A stretch of DNA of 64,000 nucleotides from Streptomyces sp. NBC_01275 (GTDB lineage Bacteria; Actinomycetota; Actinomycetes; Streptomycetales; Streptomycetaceae): positions 186,001 to 250,000 of the forward strand of contig NZ_JAPEOZ010000001.1 of the NCBI RefSeq assembly GCF_026340655.1, written 5' to 3'. Made by a program: the position numbers and the translations under genes. Position 1 is the stretch's first letter. Each line of letters begins with the position of its first letter. The notes below the pieces were generated by a model. That model saw only the letters and a list, made by a program, of their open reading frames with translations. It was not told the origin of the DNA and made no database searches. Positions 1 through 8,302 of the stretch are shown in pieces.

Positions 1-329
1 GTGACGCCCGCCAGCTCGAGGATCCGCCGGGTTCCGGCGAGGTGGCGTTCCTCGCCGGAGTGGCTGGCGGCGGCGAGCGAGAGCAGCTCGCCGTCGAGCG
101 GGAGCCCGGCCCGCAGCATGGCGACGGCCTGGACGGGCTTGAGCGCCGAGCGCGGGTAGAAGGCGGCCTCGATGTCGCCGAGCTGGAGCGCGACCTGGCC
201 GTCCGCGCCGAGGACGACGACGGAGCCGTAGTGGACGCCCTCGGTCACCCCGCCGCGGACGAGGTGGGCGACGGGCGCGTGGAGGGGTTCGCGGATCGCG
301 GGGGCGTCGGCGAGGGAACTGCTGTACAT
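1..329 (-). CDS. L-asparaginase (asparaginase II family), N-terminal part only
   Basis: The window edge cuts this gene; about 109 N-terminal codons are visible. The translation begins MYSSSLADAP and continues with HLVRGGVTEGVHYGSVVV and FYPRSALKPVQAVAMLRAG, the signature N-terminus of the asparaginase II (Rhizobium-type AnsA) family of thermolabile cytosolic amidohydrolases, which convert L-asparagine to aspartate and ammonia. The start is the ATG at 327-329, only 46 nt after the stop of the upstream permease gene. Regulator, permease and asparaginase therefore probably form one operon for asparagine uptake and use. The catalytic region and C-terminus lie outside the window. Identification is from family resemblance of the N-terminus alone. 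Confidence 0.85.
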   Translation of the reverse strand, partial: MYSSSLADAPAIREPLHAPVAHLVRGGVTEGVHYGSVVVLGADGQVALQLGDIEAAFYPRSALKPVQAVAMLRAGLPLDGELLSLAAASHSGEERHLAGTRRILELAGV

Positions 330-375
330 CACACTGCCTGGATCTTCGGTGAGGTGTCGGGGGCCGGCGCCGGGG

Positions 376-1815
376 TCACGCGTCGGCCTTGGATGCGGTG
401 CGCGCGCGGTTGCGGCGGATGGCGTACCAGCCTCCGACCAGCGCAGCGACGATCAGCGGCAGGCACAGCACTGTGGTGCGTCCGGCGCCGCCGTCGGCGT
501 ACATGAGGACCAGGACCGAGGCGAGGAAGAACAGCGTCACGAGTTCGGTCCAGGGGGAGCCCGGGAGCTGGTAGCTCGGGCGGGTCAGCTCGCCCTTCTG
601 GGTCTTCTGCCAGAAGAGGAGGTGACAGATCATGATCATGCCCCAGGTGGAGAGGATGCCGATCGCCGCGAAGTTCAGGACGATCTCGAAGGCGTCCGCC
701 GGGACGACGAAGTTGAGGCCGACGCCCAGGACACAGATACCGCTCGTGAGCAGAATGCCGCCGTACGGGACCTGGCTGCGGCTCATCACGCCGGTGAACT
801 TCGGGGCGGAGCCGGACATCGCCATGGAGCGCAGGATGCGGCCGGTGGAGTACAGGCCGGAGTTCAGGGACGACATGGCCGCGGTGAGCACGACCAGGTT
901 CATCACGCCGCCGGCCGCCGGGATGCCGATGTTGGACAGGACCGTCACGAAGGGGCTCTCGCCGGACGTGTACTTGTTCCACGGCAGCAGCATCGACAGC
1001 AGGACGACCGAGCCGACGTAGAACAGGCCGACGCGCCACATGATCGAGTTGATCGCCTTCGGCATGATCTTCTCGGGGTTCTGCGTCTCGCCCGCGGCGA
1101 CGCCGACCAGTTCGACCGACGCGTAGGCGAAGACGACGCCCTGGATGATCAGCAGCATGGGCAGCAGGCCGTTGGGGAAGACGCCGCCGTTGTCGGTGAT
1201 CAGGGACGGGCCGGGGGTGGCGCCGTCGACGGGGTGCTGGGTGACCAGCAGGAAGATGCCGATACACATGAAGATCACCAGCGCGCTGACCTTCACGATG
1301 GCGAACCAGAACTCCAGTTCGCCGAAGATCTTCACCGAGATCAGGTTCACGGTGAGGACCACGGCCAGGGCGATCAGCGCGATCACCCACTGGGGTATGT
1401 CGGAGAACATGCCCCAGTAGTGGGTGTAGGTGGCCACCGCGGTGATGTCGGCGATGCCGGTGGTGGCCCAGTTCAGGAAGTACATCCAGCCGGCCGTGTA
1501 CGCGCCCTTCTCGCCCAGGAACTCGCGGGCGTACGACACGAAGGCCCCGGAGGACGGGCGGTACAGGACGAGTTCGCCGAGGGCGCGCACGACCAGGAAG
1601 GCGAAGATCCCGCAGACCGCGTAGGCGATGAAGAGGGAAGGTCCTGCGTCGGCCAGGCGGCCGCCGGCGCCGAGGAAGAGGCCGGTGCCGATGGCGCCGC
1701 CGATGGCGATCATGTTGACGTGCCGGGACTTCAGCGACTTGCTGTAGCCCTCGTCTCCGGCATCGACGTGACGGGGAGAGGTGCGCGTCTCGTCTTTGAG
1801 GTGCTGGTCGCTCAC
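376..1815 (-). CDS. ansP: Amino-acid permease, AnsP-like (APC superfamily)
   Basis: A 479-residue integral membrane protein of the amino-acid/polyamine/organocation superfamily. Residues about 30-55 hold the first transmembrane helix with the family signature [17 protein letters not shown], and about twelve hydrophobic segments follow; the motif [15 protein letters not shown] is also typical. Length matches AnsP/AroP-type proton symporters. The asparagine assignment is an inference from the asparaginase gene directly downstream. It starts at a GTG overlapping the TGA of the upstream GntR gene (positions 1812-1815), which indicates translational coupling. The C-terminus is charged ([13 protein letters not shown]). 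A different amino-acid substrate remains possible. Confidence 0.88.
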   Translation of the reverse strand: MSDQHLKDETRTSPRHVDAGDEGYSKSLKSRHVNMIAIGGAIGTGLFLGAGGRLADAGPSLFIAYAVCGIFAFLVVRALGELVLYRPSSGAFVSYAREFLGEKGAYTAGWMYFLNWATTGIADITAVATYTHYWGMFSDIPQWVIALIALAVVLTVNLISVKIFGELEFWFAIVKVSALVIFMCIGIFLLVTQHPVDGATPGPSLITDNGGVFPNGLLPMLLIIQGVVFAYASVELVGVAAGETQNPEKIMPKAINSIMWRVGLFYVGSVVLLSMLLPWNKYTSGESPFVTVLSNIGIPAAGGVMNLVVLTAAMSSLNSGLYSTGRILRSMAMSGSAPKFTGVMSRSQVPYGGILLTSGICVLGVGLNFVVPADAFEIVLNFAAIGILSTWGMIMICHLLFWQKTQKGELTRPSYQLPGSPWTELVTLFFLASVLVLMYADGGAGRTTVLCLPLIVAALVGGWYAIRRNRARTASKADA

Positions 1816-2543
1816 GCCGCGGGTCCGCCTTCCAGGGGGGTGTCCGTGCGCGGGGCGCGCACGATGTCGGTCAGGGTCGTCTCGACGCGGTCGAGGTGAT
1901 GGCTCATCGCCTCGGTCGCGTCGGGCTCGGAACCGTCGATCAGAGCCTCGACGATCGCCCGGTGCTCACGGTTGGACTGCTCGCGCCGTCCGCCCAGCTC
2001 GTTGAGGAAGGCCGACTGACGCGCCAGTGCGTCCCGGATCTCCTCGATGACCCGGCGGAACACCGGGTTCTGGGCGGCCTCGGCCACGGCGAGGTGGAAG
2101 AGGGTGTCCATCGCGACCCACGCGGTGGTGTCCGTCTCCCGCTCCATGCGGTCGAGGAGGTGAGCCAGGTGGTCGAGGTTCTCCGGGGTGCGGCGCAGGG
2201 CCGCGTACCCGGCGACGGGGATCTCGACATGGCGGCGCACCTCGAGCAGATCGCTGGCCGCGTAGTCGCCGAAGGTGGGGTCCTCGACGGTGTTCGCGAT
2301 CACGAAGGTGCCCTTGCCGGTCTTGGCGACCGTCAGGCCCATGGTCTGCAGGGCGCGCAGCGCCTCGCGCAGCACGGGCCGGGACACCTCGAGGGTGCGG
2401 CAGAGCTCCGCCTCGGAGGGGAGCTTGTCGCCGATGGCGTACTCGCCGCGCTCGATGGCGCCGCGGAGGTGGGTGAGAACCGCTTCCATCGCGCTGACGC
2501 GCCGCGGTGCCGAGCCACCTGTCTGGCTGTCTGACAGGTTCAC
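1812..2543 (-). CDS. GntR-family regulator (FadR subfamily)
   Basis: A 243-residue one-component regulator. Residues about 18-85 form the winged helix-turn-helix ([28 protein letters not shown], then a GKGTFV wing), and the rest is an all-alpha FCD ligand-binding domain with histidines in the metal-site region ([21 protein letters not shown]). It is first in an operon with the permease and asparaginase and presumably controls them in response to asparagine, aspartate or a derivative; this is inferred from position. The start is a GTG at 2541-2543 with no clear Shine-Dalgarno. An 11-bp palindrome lies in codons 3-6, so a later start (Met19, near 2489) should be considered. Confidence 0.88.
   Translation of the reverse strand: MNLSDSQTGGSAPRRVSAMEAVLTHLRGAIERGEYAIGDKLPSEAELCRTLEVSRPVLREALRALQTMGLTVAKTGKGTFVIANTVEDPTFGDYAASDLLEVRRHVEIPVAGYAALRRTPENLDHLAHLLDRMERETDTTAWVAMDTLFHLAVAEAAQNPVFRRVIEEIRDALARQSAFLNELGGRREQSNREHRAIVEALIDGSEPDATEAMSHHLDRVETTLTDIVRAPRTDTPLEGGPAA
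2527..2537. promoter_or_regulatory. Candidate GntR operator, 11-bp palindrome
   Basis: CTGTC-T-GACAG is a perfect inverted repeat around a central T, overlapping codons 3-6 of the annotated GntR gene. FadR-subfamily regulators commonly bind short palindromes of this type near their own promoters. The autoregulatory role is an inference. Confidence 0.4.
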
Positions 2544-2590
2544 GGGAGTGATACTCCGGGTGCCCGAAGGTCGCTGTCAAGACGCACGAA

Positions 2591-2640
2591 AATAAAAATT
2601 CAGGGGGCGGGAAGCCTGAAAGTCGGCTTCCCGCCCCCTG
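2591..2640 (-). terminator. Rho-independent terminator of uppP
   Basis: A perfect 16-bp GC-rich stem (2601-2616 pairing with 2625-2640) encloses an 8-nt loop. Read on the minus strand, the stem is followed by AATTTTTATT (2600-2591), a U-rich tail that is rare in this GC-rich DNA. It sits just downstream of the uppP stop and insulates that gene from the GntR operon. Confidence 0.85.
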
Positions 2641-2676
2641 GCGGTCATGCGTCGCCCGGCCGTCGGCCGCCGTGGG

Positions 2677-3513
2677 TCAGCTGTCGAGGACGCCCGCGCC
2701 CAGCAGCCCGAACAACGTCACGCCGATGACGATCCGGTAGACGACGAAGGCGTTGAAGGAGTGCTTGGCGACGAACTTCAGCAGCCAGGCGATGGAGGCG
2801 TAGGCGACCACGAAGGACACCGCCGTGCCCACGGCCAGCGGGGCGGCCCCCACGCCCGCACCCAGGGCGTCCTTGAGCTCGTACAGGCCGGCGCCGGTCA
2901 GGGCCGGGATGCCGAGGAAGAAGGAGAGCCGGGTGGCGGCGACCCGGTCCAGGTCGAGCATGAGCGCGGTGGACATGGTGGCGCCGGAGCGGGAGAAGCC
3001 GGGGAAGAGCAGCGCCAGGATCTGGGAGCTGCCGACCAGCATCGCGTCCTTGAACGAGGTGTCGTCCTCGCCGCGCTTGTGCCGGCCCATCTGGTCGGCC
3101 GCCCACATCACGCCGCTGCCGACGATCAGCGAGCCCGCGACCACCCACAGCGAGGCCAGCGGCCCCTCGATCAGGGGCTTGGCGGCCAGGCCGACGACGA
3201 CGATCGGGATCGTCGCGTAGATCACCCACCAGGCGAACTTGTAGTCGTGGTGGTGGCGCTCCTCACGATTGCCGAGCCCGCGGAACCACGCGGAGACGAT
3301 CCGCACGATGTCCTTGCGGAAGTACACGAGCACGGCGGCGATCGCCCCGACCTGGATGACGGCCGAGAACCCGACGACGGCGTCGTCGTCGACCGGGATG
3401 TTCATCAGGCCTTCGGTGATCTTCAGGTGTCCGGTCGAGGAGACGGGGAGGAACTCGGTCACTCCCTCGACGGCTCCGAGGACGACGGCTTGGCCGACGG
3501 AGATGGCGCTCAT
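2677..3513 (-). CDS. uppP: Undecaprenyl-diphosphatase
   Basis: A 278-residue polytopic membrane enzyme of the BacA/UppP family. It dephosphorylates undecaprenyl pyrophosphate to regenerate the lipid carrier for cell-wall synthesis, and its overexpression classically gives bacitracin resistance. Visible signatures are the N-terminal EGVTEFLPVSSTGHL motif (residues about 15-30), which carries a catalytic Glu, and GFSRSGATMSTAL in the middle of the chain, which carries the essential Arg and Ser. About eight hydrophobic segments follow. Length is normal for the family. It is monocistronic: a strong terminator follows the stop, and the fluoride-channel operon upstream ends about 116 nt before its start. 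Confidence 0.95.
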   Translation of the reverse strand: MSAISVGQAVVLGAVEGVTEFLPVSSTGHLKITEGLMNIPVDDDAVVGFSAVIQVGAIAAVLVYFRKDIVRIVSAWFRGLGNREERHHHDYKFAWWVIYATIPIVVVGLAAKPLIEGPLASLWVVAGSLIVGSGVMWAADQMGRHKRGEDDTSFKDAMLVGSSQILALLFPGFSRSGATMSTALMLDLDRVAATRLSFFLGIPALTGAGLYELKDALGAGVGAAPLAVGTAVSFVVAYASIAWLLKFVAKHSFNAFVVYRIVIGVTLFGLLGAGVLDS

Positions 3514-3629
3514 GGAATCCAGTTCTGAGGAGACGAATCGGTCGACAGCGTTGTAGACGTTCGGGTGTCGTACACAGTCCTACCAGGCCCGATGGCGGCC
3601 CGACGACGGTCCGGCGGCGGCCGGATGGC

Positions 3630-3995
3630 TTACGGCCACACCGCCTGGCCTATCGCGACCCCGGCGAACGCGGCCCCGAGGCCCGCCAGCACGCTCCCGA
3701 CGACGTTGGCGGCAGCGTAGAGGCCCGCGCCGGTCTCGGTCAGCCGCAGGGTCTCGTAGGAGAACGTCGAGTAGGTCGTCAGGGCCCCGCACAGGCCCGT
3801 GCCCAGGAACAACCGCAGGTCGGGGCCCGCCGCGGCGGAACCGGTCAGCGTGCCGAGGATCAGACAGCCGACGACGTTGACGGCGAAGGTGCCCCAGGGG
3901 AAGACCGAGTCGTGCCGGGACTGCACCGCGCGGTCGGTGAGATAGCGCAGCGGGGCGCCGATCATGCCGCCGCCGACGACCACCAGCCAGTTCAC
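3630..3995 (-). CDS. crcB: Fluoride efflux channel CrcB/Fluc, distal copy
   Basis: A 121-residue, four-helix membrane protein of the CrcB/Fluc family, which exports fluoride passively as an antiparallel dimer. Family signatures are [12 protein letters not shown] at the N-terminus, [14 protein letters not shown] with the conserved pore Asn in helix 2, and [15 protein letters not shown] in the helix 3 break. It starts at a GTG overlapping the TGA of the DUF190 gene (3992-3995), so it is translationally coupled. A second crcB lies upstream in the same operon. Paired crcB genes usually encode the two halves of a heterodimeric channel or two homodimers; which applies here cannot be read from sequence. 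Confidence 0.93.
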   Translation of the reverse strand: MNWLVVVGGGMIGAPLRYLTDRAVQSRHDSVFPWGTFAVNVVGCLILGTLTGSAAAGPDLRLFLGTGLCGALTTYSTFSYETLRLTETGAGLYAAANVVGSVLAGLGAAFAGVAIGQAVWP

Positions 3996-4372
3996 AACGA
4001 CTTCTTACCCTTCGTGTCCGAATCGCCCTGGTTCTCGTCCCGGCCCGCATACCTGATGACCTCGCACTCGTCGAGGATCACCAGGCCCTCCGTGACCAGT
4101 TCGTCGAGCTGGGGCAGGAAGGCGCGTACGCGCTCCTCGGTGTCGACGATGACGATCGCCACCGGCAGGTCCTCGCTGAGGGAGAGCAGCCGGGCGGTGT
4201 GGATCCGGGAGGAGGCGCCGAAGCCCTCGATGCCCCGGAAGACGCTGGCGCCGGCCAGGCCGGCCGTGTGGGCGCGGTGGACGATCTCCGTGTAGAGGGG
4301 CTTGCGGCGCCAGGTGTCGTTCTCGCCGACGAAGACGGTCACGCGCAGGGCACTGCCGGTCAGCCTCGTCAT
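3992..4372 (-). CDS. DUF190 (PII-like) protein of the crcB operon
   Basis: A 126-residue soluble protein of the DUF190 family, which has a PII-like ferredoxin fold. Typical motifs are [19 protein letters not shown] near the N-terminus, then [16 protein letters not shown] and [14 protein letters not shown]. The gene lies between two crcB genes, an arrangement often seen in actinobacteria, which suggests a regulatory or ligand-sensing role for the fluoride channel; no biochemical function is established from sequence. Its ATG (4370-4372) is the last of five ATGA-type starts spaced exactly 20 nt apart, and its Shine-Dalgarno GGAGG is a copy of the repeat unit. It ends in a GTGA overlap with the next crcB. 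Confidence 0.9.
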   Translation of the reverse strand: MTRLTGSALRVTVFVGENDTWRRKPLYTEIVHRAHTAGLAGASVFRGIEGFGASSRIHTARLLSLSEDLPVAIVIVDTEERVRAFLPQLDELVTEGLVILDECEVIRYAGRDENQGDSDTKGKKSL

Positions 4373-4467
4373 CGCCGCCTCCGGATCGTCATCGCCGCTT
4401 CCAGTTCGTCATCGCTGCTTCCAGCTCGTCATCGCCGCTTCCCGTTCGTCATCGCCGCCTCCGGGTC
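4369..4467 (-). repeat. 20-bp tandem repeat forming a chain of four 7-codon mini-cistrons
   Basis: Five tandem copies of a 20-bp unit lie at the junction between the upstream crcB and the DUF190 gene. On the minus strand each unit carries a GGAAG/GGAGG Shine-Dalgarno, then CGATGACGA. The crcB stop TGA overlaps the first ATG (4452). That ATG opens MTNGKRR-stop (4452-4429), whose TGA overlaps the next ATG: MTSWKQR-stop (4432-4409), MTNWKRR-stop (4412-4389), MTIRRRR-stop (4392-4369), and finally the DUF190 start at 4372. A single ATGA coupling junction appears to have been amplified, so ribosomes could terminate and reinitiate five times in succession. The geometry is seen directly; translation of the mini-ORFs is inference. 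Confidence 0.9.
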
Positions 4468-4904
4468 AGGGCGCGGCGGGTCGCGGTGGCGGCGAGCCAC
4501 ACCGCCGCGAGCGCCGCGCACAGGGTCGCGGCCAGATAGGCCAGGGCGGTGGCCGGGCGGCCCGCGTCGACCAGTCGCTGGATGTCCACGGCGTAGGTCG
4601 AGAAGGTGGTGAAGCCGCCGAGGACGCCGGTGCCGAAGAAGGGGCGCACGAGCGGGTGCGCGGAGAGCGCCTCGGTGATCAGCACCAGGAACACGCCGAT
4701 CACGGCGCAGCCGGCGATGTTCACCCAGAAGGTCGTCCAGGGGAAGCCGCCGCTCTGGACGGGCCACCCCAGCGCCGCCGCGTAGCGGGCGGCGGCGCCG
4801 ATCCCGCCGCCGACGGCGACCGCGGCGACCACCGGGAGCTGACCCGTCCCGGCGGCCCGCCGTGGCGCGCTGCTGCGGAGACTCTCGGCCTCCGGGGCTG
4901 TCAT
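4449..4904 (-). CDS. crcB: Fluoride efflux channel CrcB/Fluc, proximal copy
   Basis: A 151-residue CrcB/Fluc channel subunit, longer than the 121-residue distal copy because of an N-terminal extension rich in Arg and Ala (residues about 1-25). The same signatures are present: [28 protein letters not shown] and [17 protein letters not shown]. It is first in the operon crcB - mini-cistron array - DUF190 - crcB. Its C-terminus ([11 protein letters not shown]) and stop codon lie in the first copy of the 20-bp repeat, which shows how the array arose from the original crcB/DUF190 overlap. The gene presumably protects against fluoride; no fluoride riboswitch was recognised upstream. Confidence 0.93.
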   Translation of the reverse strand: MTAPEAESLRSSAPRRAAGTGQLPVVAAVAVGGGIGAAARYAAALGWPVQSGGFPWTTFWVNIAGCAVIGVFLVLITEALSAHPLVRPFFGTGVLGGFTTFSTYAVDIQRLVDAGRPATALAYLAATLCAALAAVWLAATATRRALTRRRR

Positions 4905-5032
4905 GTCGTACGTCTCCTGCCTCGATCGCCTCGTTCCCCGTCACCCCGGCTCGCGGGGTGATCACGGCCGGTCGGCAGGGTCAGGGTAACGCCGGATCAC
5001 TCGGCCCCGGACGCCTCACGCGGCCCGCCCTC

Positions 5033-6001
5033 TTACTTCACCTCGGGCGCCTCGCAGACGGCGATGCCGCGCTCCCAGAGGCTGCCCAGGACGAGTCGGC
5101 CGCCGGTCTCGCAGACGCTGGTGACCATGCGGAAGCCGGAGCGGCGGCGGGTCAGGCAGTGGACGATGCGGCCGTCGTCGTCGACCGCGAGCACTCCGGT
5201 CGTGCCCGAGGGCCGGAAGGGCGCGTTCAGGGCGAGGCGGGCGGCGCGGCGGCGGACGGCGGGGGCGGCGCGGTGCAGGAGGTCCAGCGGGGGGACGCGC
5301 GGGCCGGCCAGCGCGACCCAGATCGGTCCGTCGGGCGCGCCGCGCCACAGGTTGTCCGGGAAGCCCGGCAGGTGTTCGACGAACGGCTCGGCCTGTCCCT
5401 CCCGGGGGCCGGTGAGCCAGTAGCGGGTGAGGCGGCGGGCGCCGGTCTCGGCGACGACGAGGAAGGAGTCGTCGGCGCTGCGCGCCAGGCCGTTGGCGAA
5501 CTGCAGCCCCTCCAGGGCGACTTCGGCCTCGCGGGCGCCGGGGGCGAGGCGCAGCAGGCGTCCCGTGCCGGTGTGCTCGACGAGGTCGCCCAGCCAGTCG
5601 TGCAAGGGGTGGACCTGGCTGGAGACGGTGAAGTAGACGGTGCCGTCGGGCAGGGCGACGAGGTTGCTGCAGAAGCGCAGCCGCTCCCCCGCCGCCGACT
5701 CGGTGAGGACGCTCACCCTCCCGCTGCCGTCGGCGAGCGCGACGCGCAGCAGGGCTCCGTCGGCGCAGCACACCAACAGGTCGCCGTCCGGGAGGAGTTC
5801 GAGGCCGAGCGGGCGGCCGCCGATCTCGGCGATCCGCTCGACGCGGGCCGCGGGCGGGTCCTCCAGGGAGCCGATGCGCAGGATCCGCCCGTCCGCTATC
5901 CCGGTCAGGACCCGGCCTCGGGGGTCGGCGACGACGTCTTCGGGGCCGTGTCCTGGGAGAGTGATGTACCTGAGGGGGACGAGAGGCGTGCGACGGTCCA
6001 T
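5033..6001 (-). CDS. SMP-30/gluconolactonase/strictosidine-synthase-like beta-propeller protein
   Basis: A 322-residue protein starting MDRRTPLVPL, chosen because GGAAGG lies at proper spacing before the ATG at 5999-6001; an in-frame upstream extension to 6097 lacks support. Repeated blade motifs (GPEDVVADPRGRVLTGIADGRI, RPLGLELLPDGDLLV, GTVYFTVSSQV, GFPDNLWRGAPDGPIWVAL, GVLAVDDDGRIV) indicate a six-bladed propeller of the SMP-30/strictosidine-synthase group, which includes lactonases and other calcium-dependent hydrolases. DNLWRG resembles the metal-site segment of the strictosidine-synthase branch. No signal peptide is visible, so it is probably cytosolic. The substrate is unknown. The ArsR-type regulator directly upstream on the same strand may control it. 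Confidence 0.8.
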   Translation of the reverse strand: MDRRTPLVPLRYITLPGHGPEDVVADPRGRVLTGIADGRILRIGSLEDPPAARVERIAEIGGRPLGLELLPDGDLLVCCADGALLRVALADGSGRVSVLTESAAGERLRFCSNLVALPDGTVYFTVSSQVHPLHDWLGDLVEHTGTGRLLRLAPGAREAEVALEGLQFANGLARSADDSFLVVAETGARRLTRYWLTGPREGQAEPFVEHLPGFPDNLWRGAPDGPIWVALAGPRVPPLDLLHRAAPAVRRRAARLALNAPFRPSGTTGVLAVDDDGRIVHCLTRRRSGFRMVTSVCETGGRLVLGSLWERGIAVCEAPEVK

Positions 6002-6121
6002 AGGGGCCTGCCCTTCCTTTCGGAGGCGGCCATCTTCCCAGGTGGGCAGGGCGTCGGCGGGGTGTGCCGGTGGCCTTTGCCGGGGCTTTCCGTACAACGG
6101 TCCCCACGGGCCCTGGGGCCT

Positions 6122-6409
6122 CTACCACCCCTTCTCGAACATCCGGGCCACCTCGGCGATGCGCATCTCGTCGCGCCGGTAGTAGACGCGCCGCCGTATC
6201 CGTTTGGCGCGCAGCAGGCCGAGGTCGGCGAGCAGGGCGAGGTGGGTCTCGGCGACCCGGCGGCTCATGCCCAGTCTGGTCGCGACGGCGTCGGCGGTGA
6301 CGCCGTCCTCGACGAGGTCGCCGTGGCGCCGGGGCGGAAAGTGCCGGGTCGGCTCCTTCAGCAGCTCCAGGATGTCCAGCCGCCTCTCCCCTACGGGAGT
6401 CCTCAGCAT
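6122..6409 (-). CDS. Small ArsR-type winged-helix regulator
   Basis: A 95-residue, single-domain DNA-binding protein. The layout is RLDILELLKEPTRHF, then ADAVATRLGMSRRVAETHLALLADLGLLRAKR as the recognition helix-turn-helix, and a RRRVYYRRDE wing. This is the ArsR-like fold used for metal or small-molecule sensing, but no Cys/His metal-binding cluster is present, so it is not a metal sensor of the classical kind. It lies 120 nt upstream of the SMP-30-like gene on the same strand and may autoregulate and control it. The ligand cannot be inferred. Confidence 0.8.
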   Translation of the reverse strand: MLRTPVGERRLDILELLKEPTRHFPPRRHGDLVEDGVTADAVATRLGMSRRVAETHLALLADLGLLRAKRIRRRVYYRRDEMRIAEVARMFEKGW

Positions 6410-6558
6410 CGTCGTCCCCCTTCGTCCGGTCCTCCTCGTACCGCGTCTCCCCCACTCTTACGCAGTCGGGGCCGCCGTGTCCCGCACTCCGCGAGCCTTG
6501 GCGTGATCGAACACCCCTGCCGTACAAGGCTGTTCGAACTTGGGGGCGGGAACGCGAC

Positions 6559-6591
6559 AGGGGCCCGGCCGCGCGGTGCGGCCGGGCCCCT
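6559..6591. terminator. Strong GC hairpin, terminator of the GH53 gene
   Basis: A perfect 14-bp stem (6559-6572 with 6578-6591) encloses a 5-nt loop, about 30 bp beyond the stop codon of the galactanase gene. There is no U-tract, which is common for streptomycete terminators. Confidence 0.7.
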
Positions 6592-6622
6592 CGGTCACGA
6601 GGCCGTGGGATCGGTCAGGGGA

Positions 6623-8182
6623 TCAGCGGTGGCTGAACCACGCCATCGAGGACAGGGCCTTGTCGTCGTAGCCGAACAGGGCCTGGTTCTCCCAGCCGTT
6701 GCCGGAGCTCGCGTCGGCCGGGTCCCAGCCGTTGCCGGTGACGGCGGTCCAGGTCGCCTCCCAGTAGAAGATGCCCAGACCGCGGCCGTTCGGGACGGCT
6801 TCCACGATGTTCGCGACGGCGTTCATCCAGGCCAACTGTCCTGCCGCGGTCGCCGGGTAGCCGGTGACCAGCTCGGAGGACAGGTCGATCTGGTTGGTGA
6901 GCGAGTCGTCGCTGTCGAGGCGGAAGGGGTAGGCCGTCTCGGCGACGAACACCGGCTTGCCGTAGCGGGACGCCGCGTCGTCCAGGGTCGTCTGGAAGTC
7001 GGCGAGGGTTCCGTGCCAGTAGCCGTAGTACGACAGCCCGATCGCGTCGAACTTCACGCCGTTGGACACGGCGCTGTCGAACCACCAGCGGGTGCCGCTC
7101 AGGTCGCCGCCCTTGGCGAGGTGCAGCGCGACGGTGGTGGAGGAGCTGACCGCCTTGACGGCGTCGTAGCCGGAGTTGAGCAGACCGGCCAGCTGGCTCC
7201 AGTTGTCGGTGGAGCCCTCGGACCACAGCATGCCGCCGTTGATCTCGTTGCCCACCTGGACCATGTCGGCGGTGGTGCCCTGGGCCTTCAGCGCGTTCAG
7301 CACGTCGTACGTGTGGTTGTACACGTCCGTCTTGAGCTGGCTGTAGGAGTGGCCCGACCAGGCGGCCGGCTTGGACTGGGCGCCCGGGTCGGCCCAGGTG
7401 TCCGAGTAGTGGAAGTCGACCAGCAGCTTCATGCCTGCGGCCTTGACGCGCTTGGCCATGGCCAGGACGCGCGTCTTGTTGTTGTAGCCGTCGGCCGGAT
7501 TGACCCAGACCTTCAGGCGGGCGTAGTTCATGCCGGCGTTCTTCAGGATGGTGACCGCGTCGCCGGTCGTTCCCGAACTGGTCTTGTAGACCCCGCCCTT
7601 GGCCTCGCTCTTGGCGAGGGAGGAGATGTCGGACCCCTTGATCGACAGCCCGGTGGCGCCGGACGTGAAGGTCAGGTCGTCGACGTTGATCCAGTTGCCC
7701 GCGTTCGCGTCGCTGTTGATGCTGACGGTGCACTGGTTGCTCGTCACGGTGACCGGCGTGACGATGTGGATCCACCCGCTGGCCGAGACCGGCAGGTCGG
7801 TGCGCTGCTCGGCGCCGCCGCAGTTCTTCAGCGCTATGTAGGCCGAGTTCTGGCCGCCGCTGGAGCGGACCCAGGCGGTGAGCTTGTAGCTGCCGTTGGT
7901 CAGGCCCGACAGGTACTGGTACGTCTCCACCTTGTACGCGGTGGACGCCCAGTGGGACAGGCGGTAACTGCCGCTGTGCCCGCCGGACTCGACGTAGCTG
8001 GCGCCGGTGTCGCCGTACTCGGTCCAGCCGCTGGGGGTGGCCGCCCCGGCGCCGTCGGTCTCGAAGCCGGCGTTGGTGAGCGTGCTCGCCGCCTGGGCGG
8101 TCTGGGCCGGCAGGGCGGTGAGGGCGAGGCCTGCGGCGAGCGGCAGCAGCAGGGCCCTCAGGGTGCGTCTGGGATGGAACAT
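6623..8182 (-). CDS. Secreted arabinogalactan endo-beta-1,4-galactanase (GH53) with N-terminal carbohydrate-binding module
   Basis: A 519-residue secreted enzyme cutting beta-1,4-galactan side chains of pectin. A Sec signal peptide (RR, hydrophobic core LLLPLAAGLALTAL, AQA cleavage near residue 31) precedes a beta-sandwich module (about 35-175; TNAGFETDGAG, WINVDDLTF) of the carbohydrate-binding type. The GH53 barrel follows (about 178-519). The acid/base Glu is E313 in VQVGNEINGG and the nucleophile is E415 in VFVAETAYPF; both family motifs are intact. It lies downstream of the GH42 gene on the same strand and opposite a binding-protein ABC importer. The combination fits extracellular cutting of galactan, uptake of oligomers and intracellular hydrolysis. 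Confidence 0.93.
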   Translation of the reverse strand: MFHPRRTLRALLLPLAAGLALTALPAQTAQAASTLTNAGFETDGAGAATPSGWTEYGDTGASYVESGGHSGSYRLSHWASTAYKVETYQYLSGLTNGSYKLTAWVRSSGGQNSAYIALKNCGGAEQRTDLPVSASGWIHIVTPVTVTSNQCTVSINSDANAGNWINVDDLTFTSGATGLSIKGSDISSLAKSEAKGGVYKTSSGTTGDAVTILKNAGMNYARLKVWVNPADGYNNKTRVLAMAKRVKAAGMKLLVDFHYSDTWADPGAQSKPAAWSGHSYSQLKTDVYNHTYDVLNALKAQGTTADMVQVGNEINGGMLWSEGSTDNWSQLAGLLNSGYDAVKAVSSSTTVALHLAKGGDLSGTRWWFDSAVSNGVKFDAIGLSYYGYWHGTLADFQTTLDDAASRYGKPVFVAETAYPFRLDSDDSLTNQIDLSSELVTGYPATAAGQLAWMNAVANIVEAVPNGRGLGIFYWEATWTAVTGNGWDPADASSGNGWENQALFGYDDKALSSMAWFSHR

Positions 8183-8302
8183 CGTCGTCCGTCGTCCCTT
8201 CGACGTGATGGGGATGGGGGTTCCCTCGGTGGTGCTGGGTGGTGCGGTGAGGGACCCCCTCCGCCCGCGGCTCGCGGCTCCACGGGCGAAGGGGGAGTCG
8301 GC

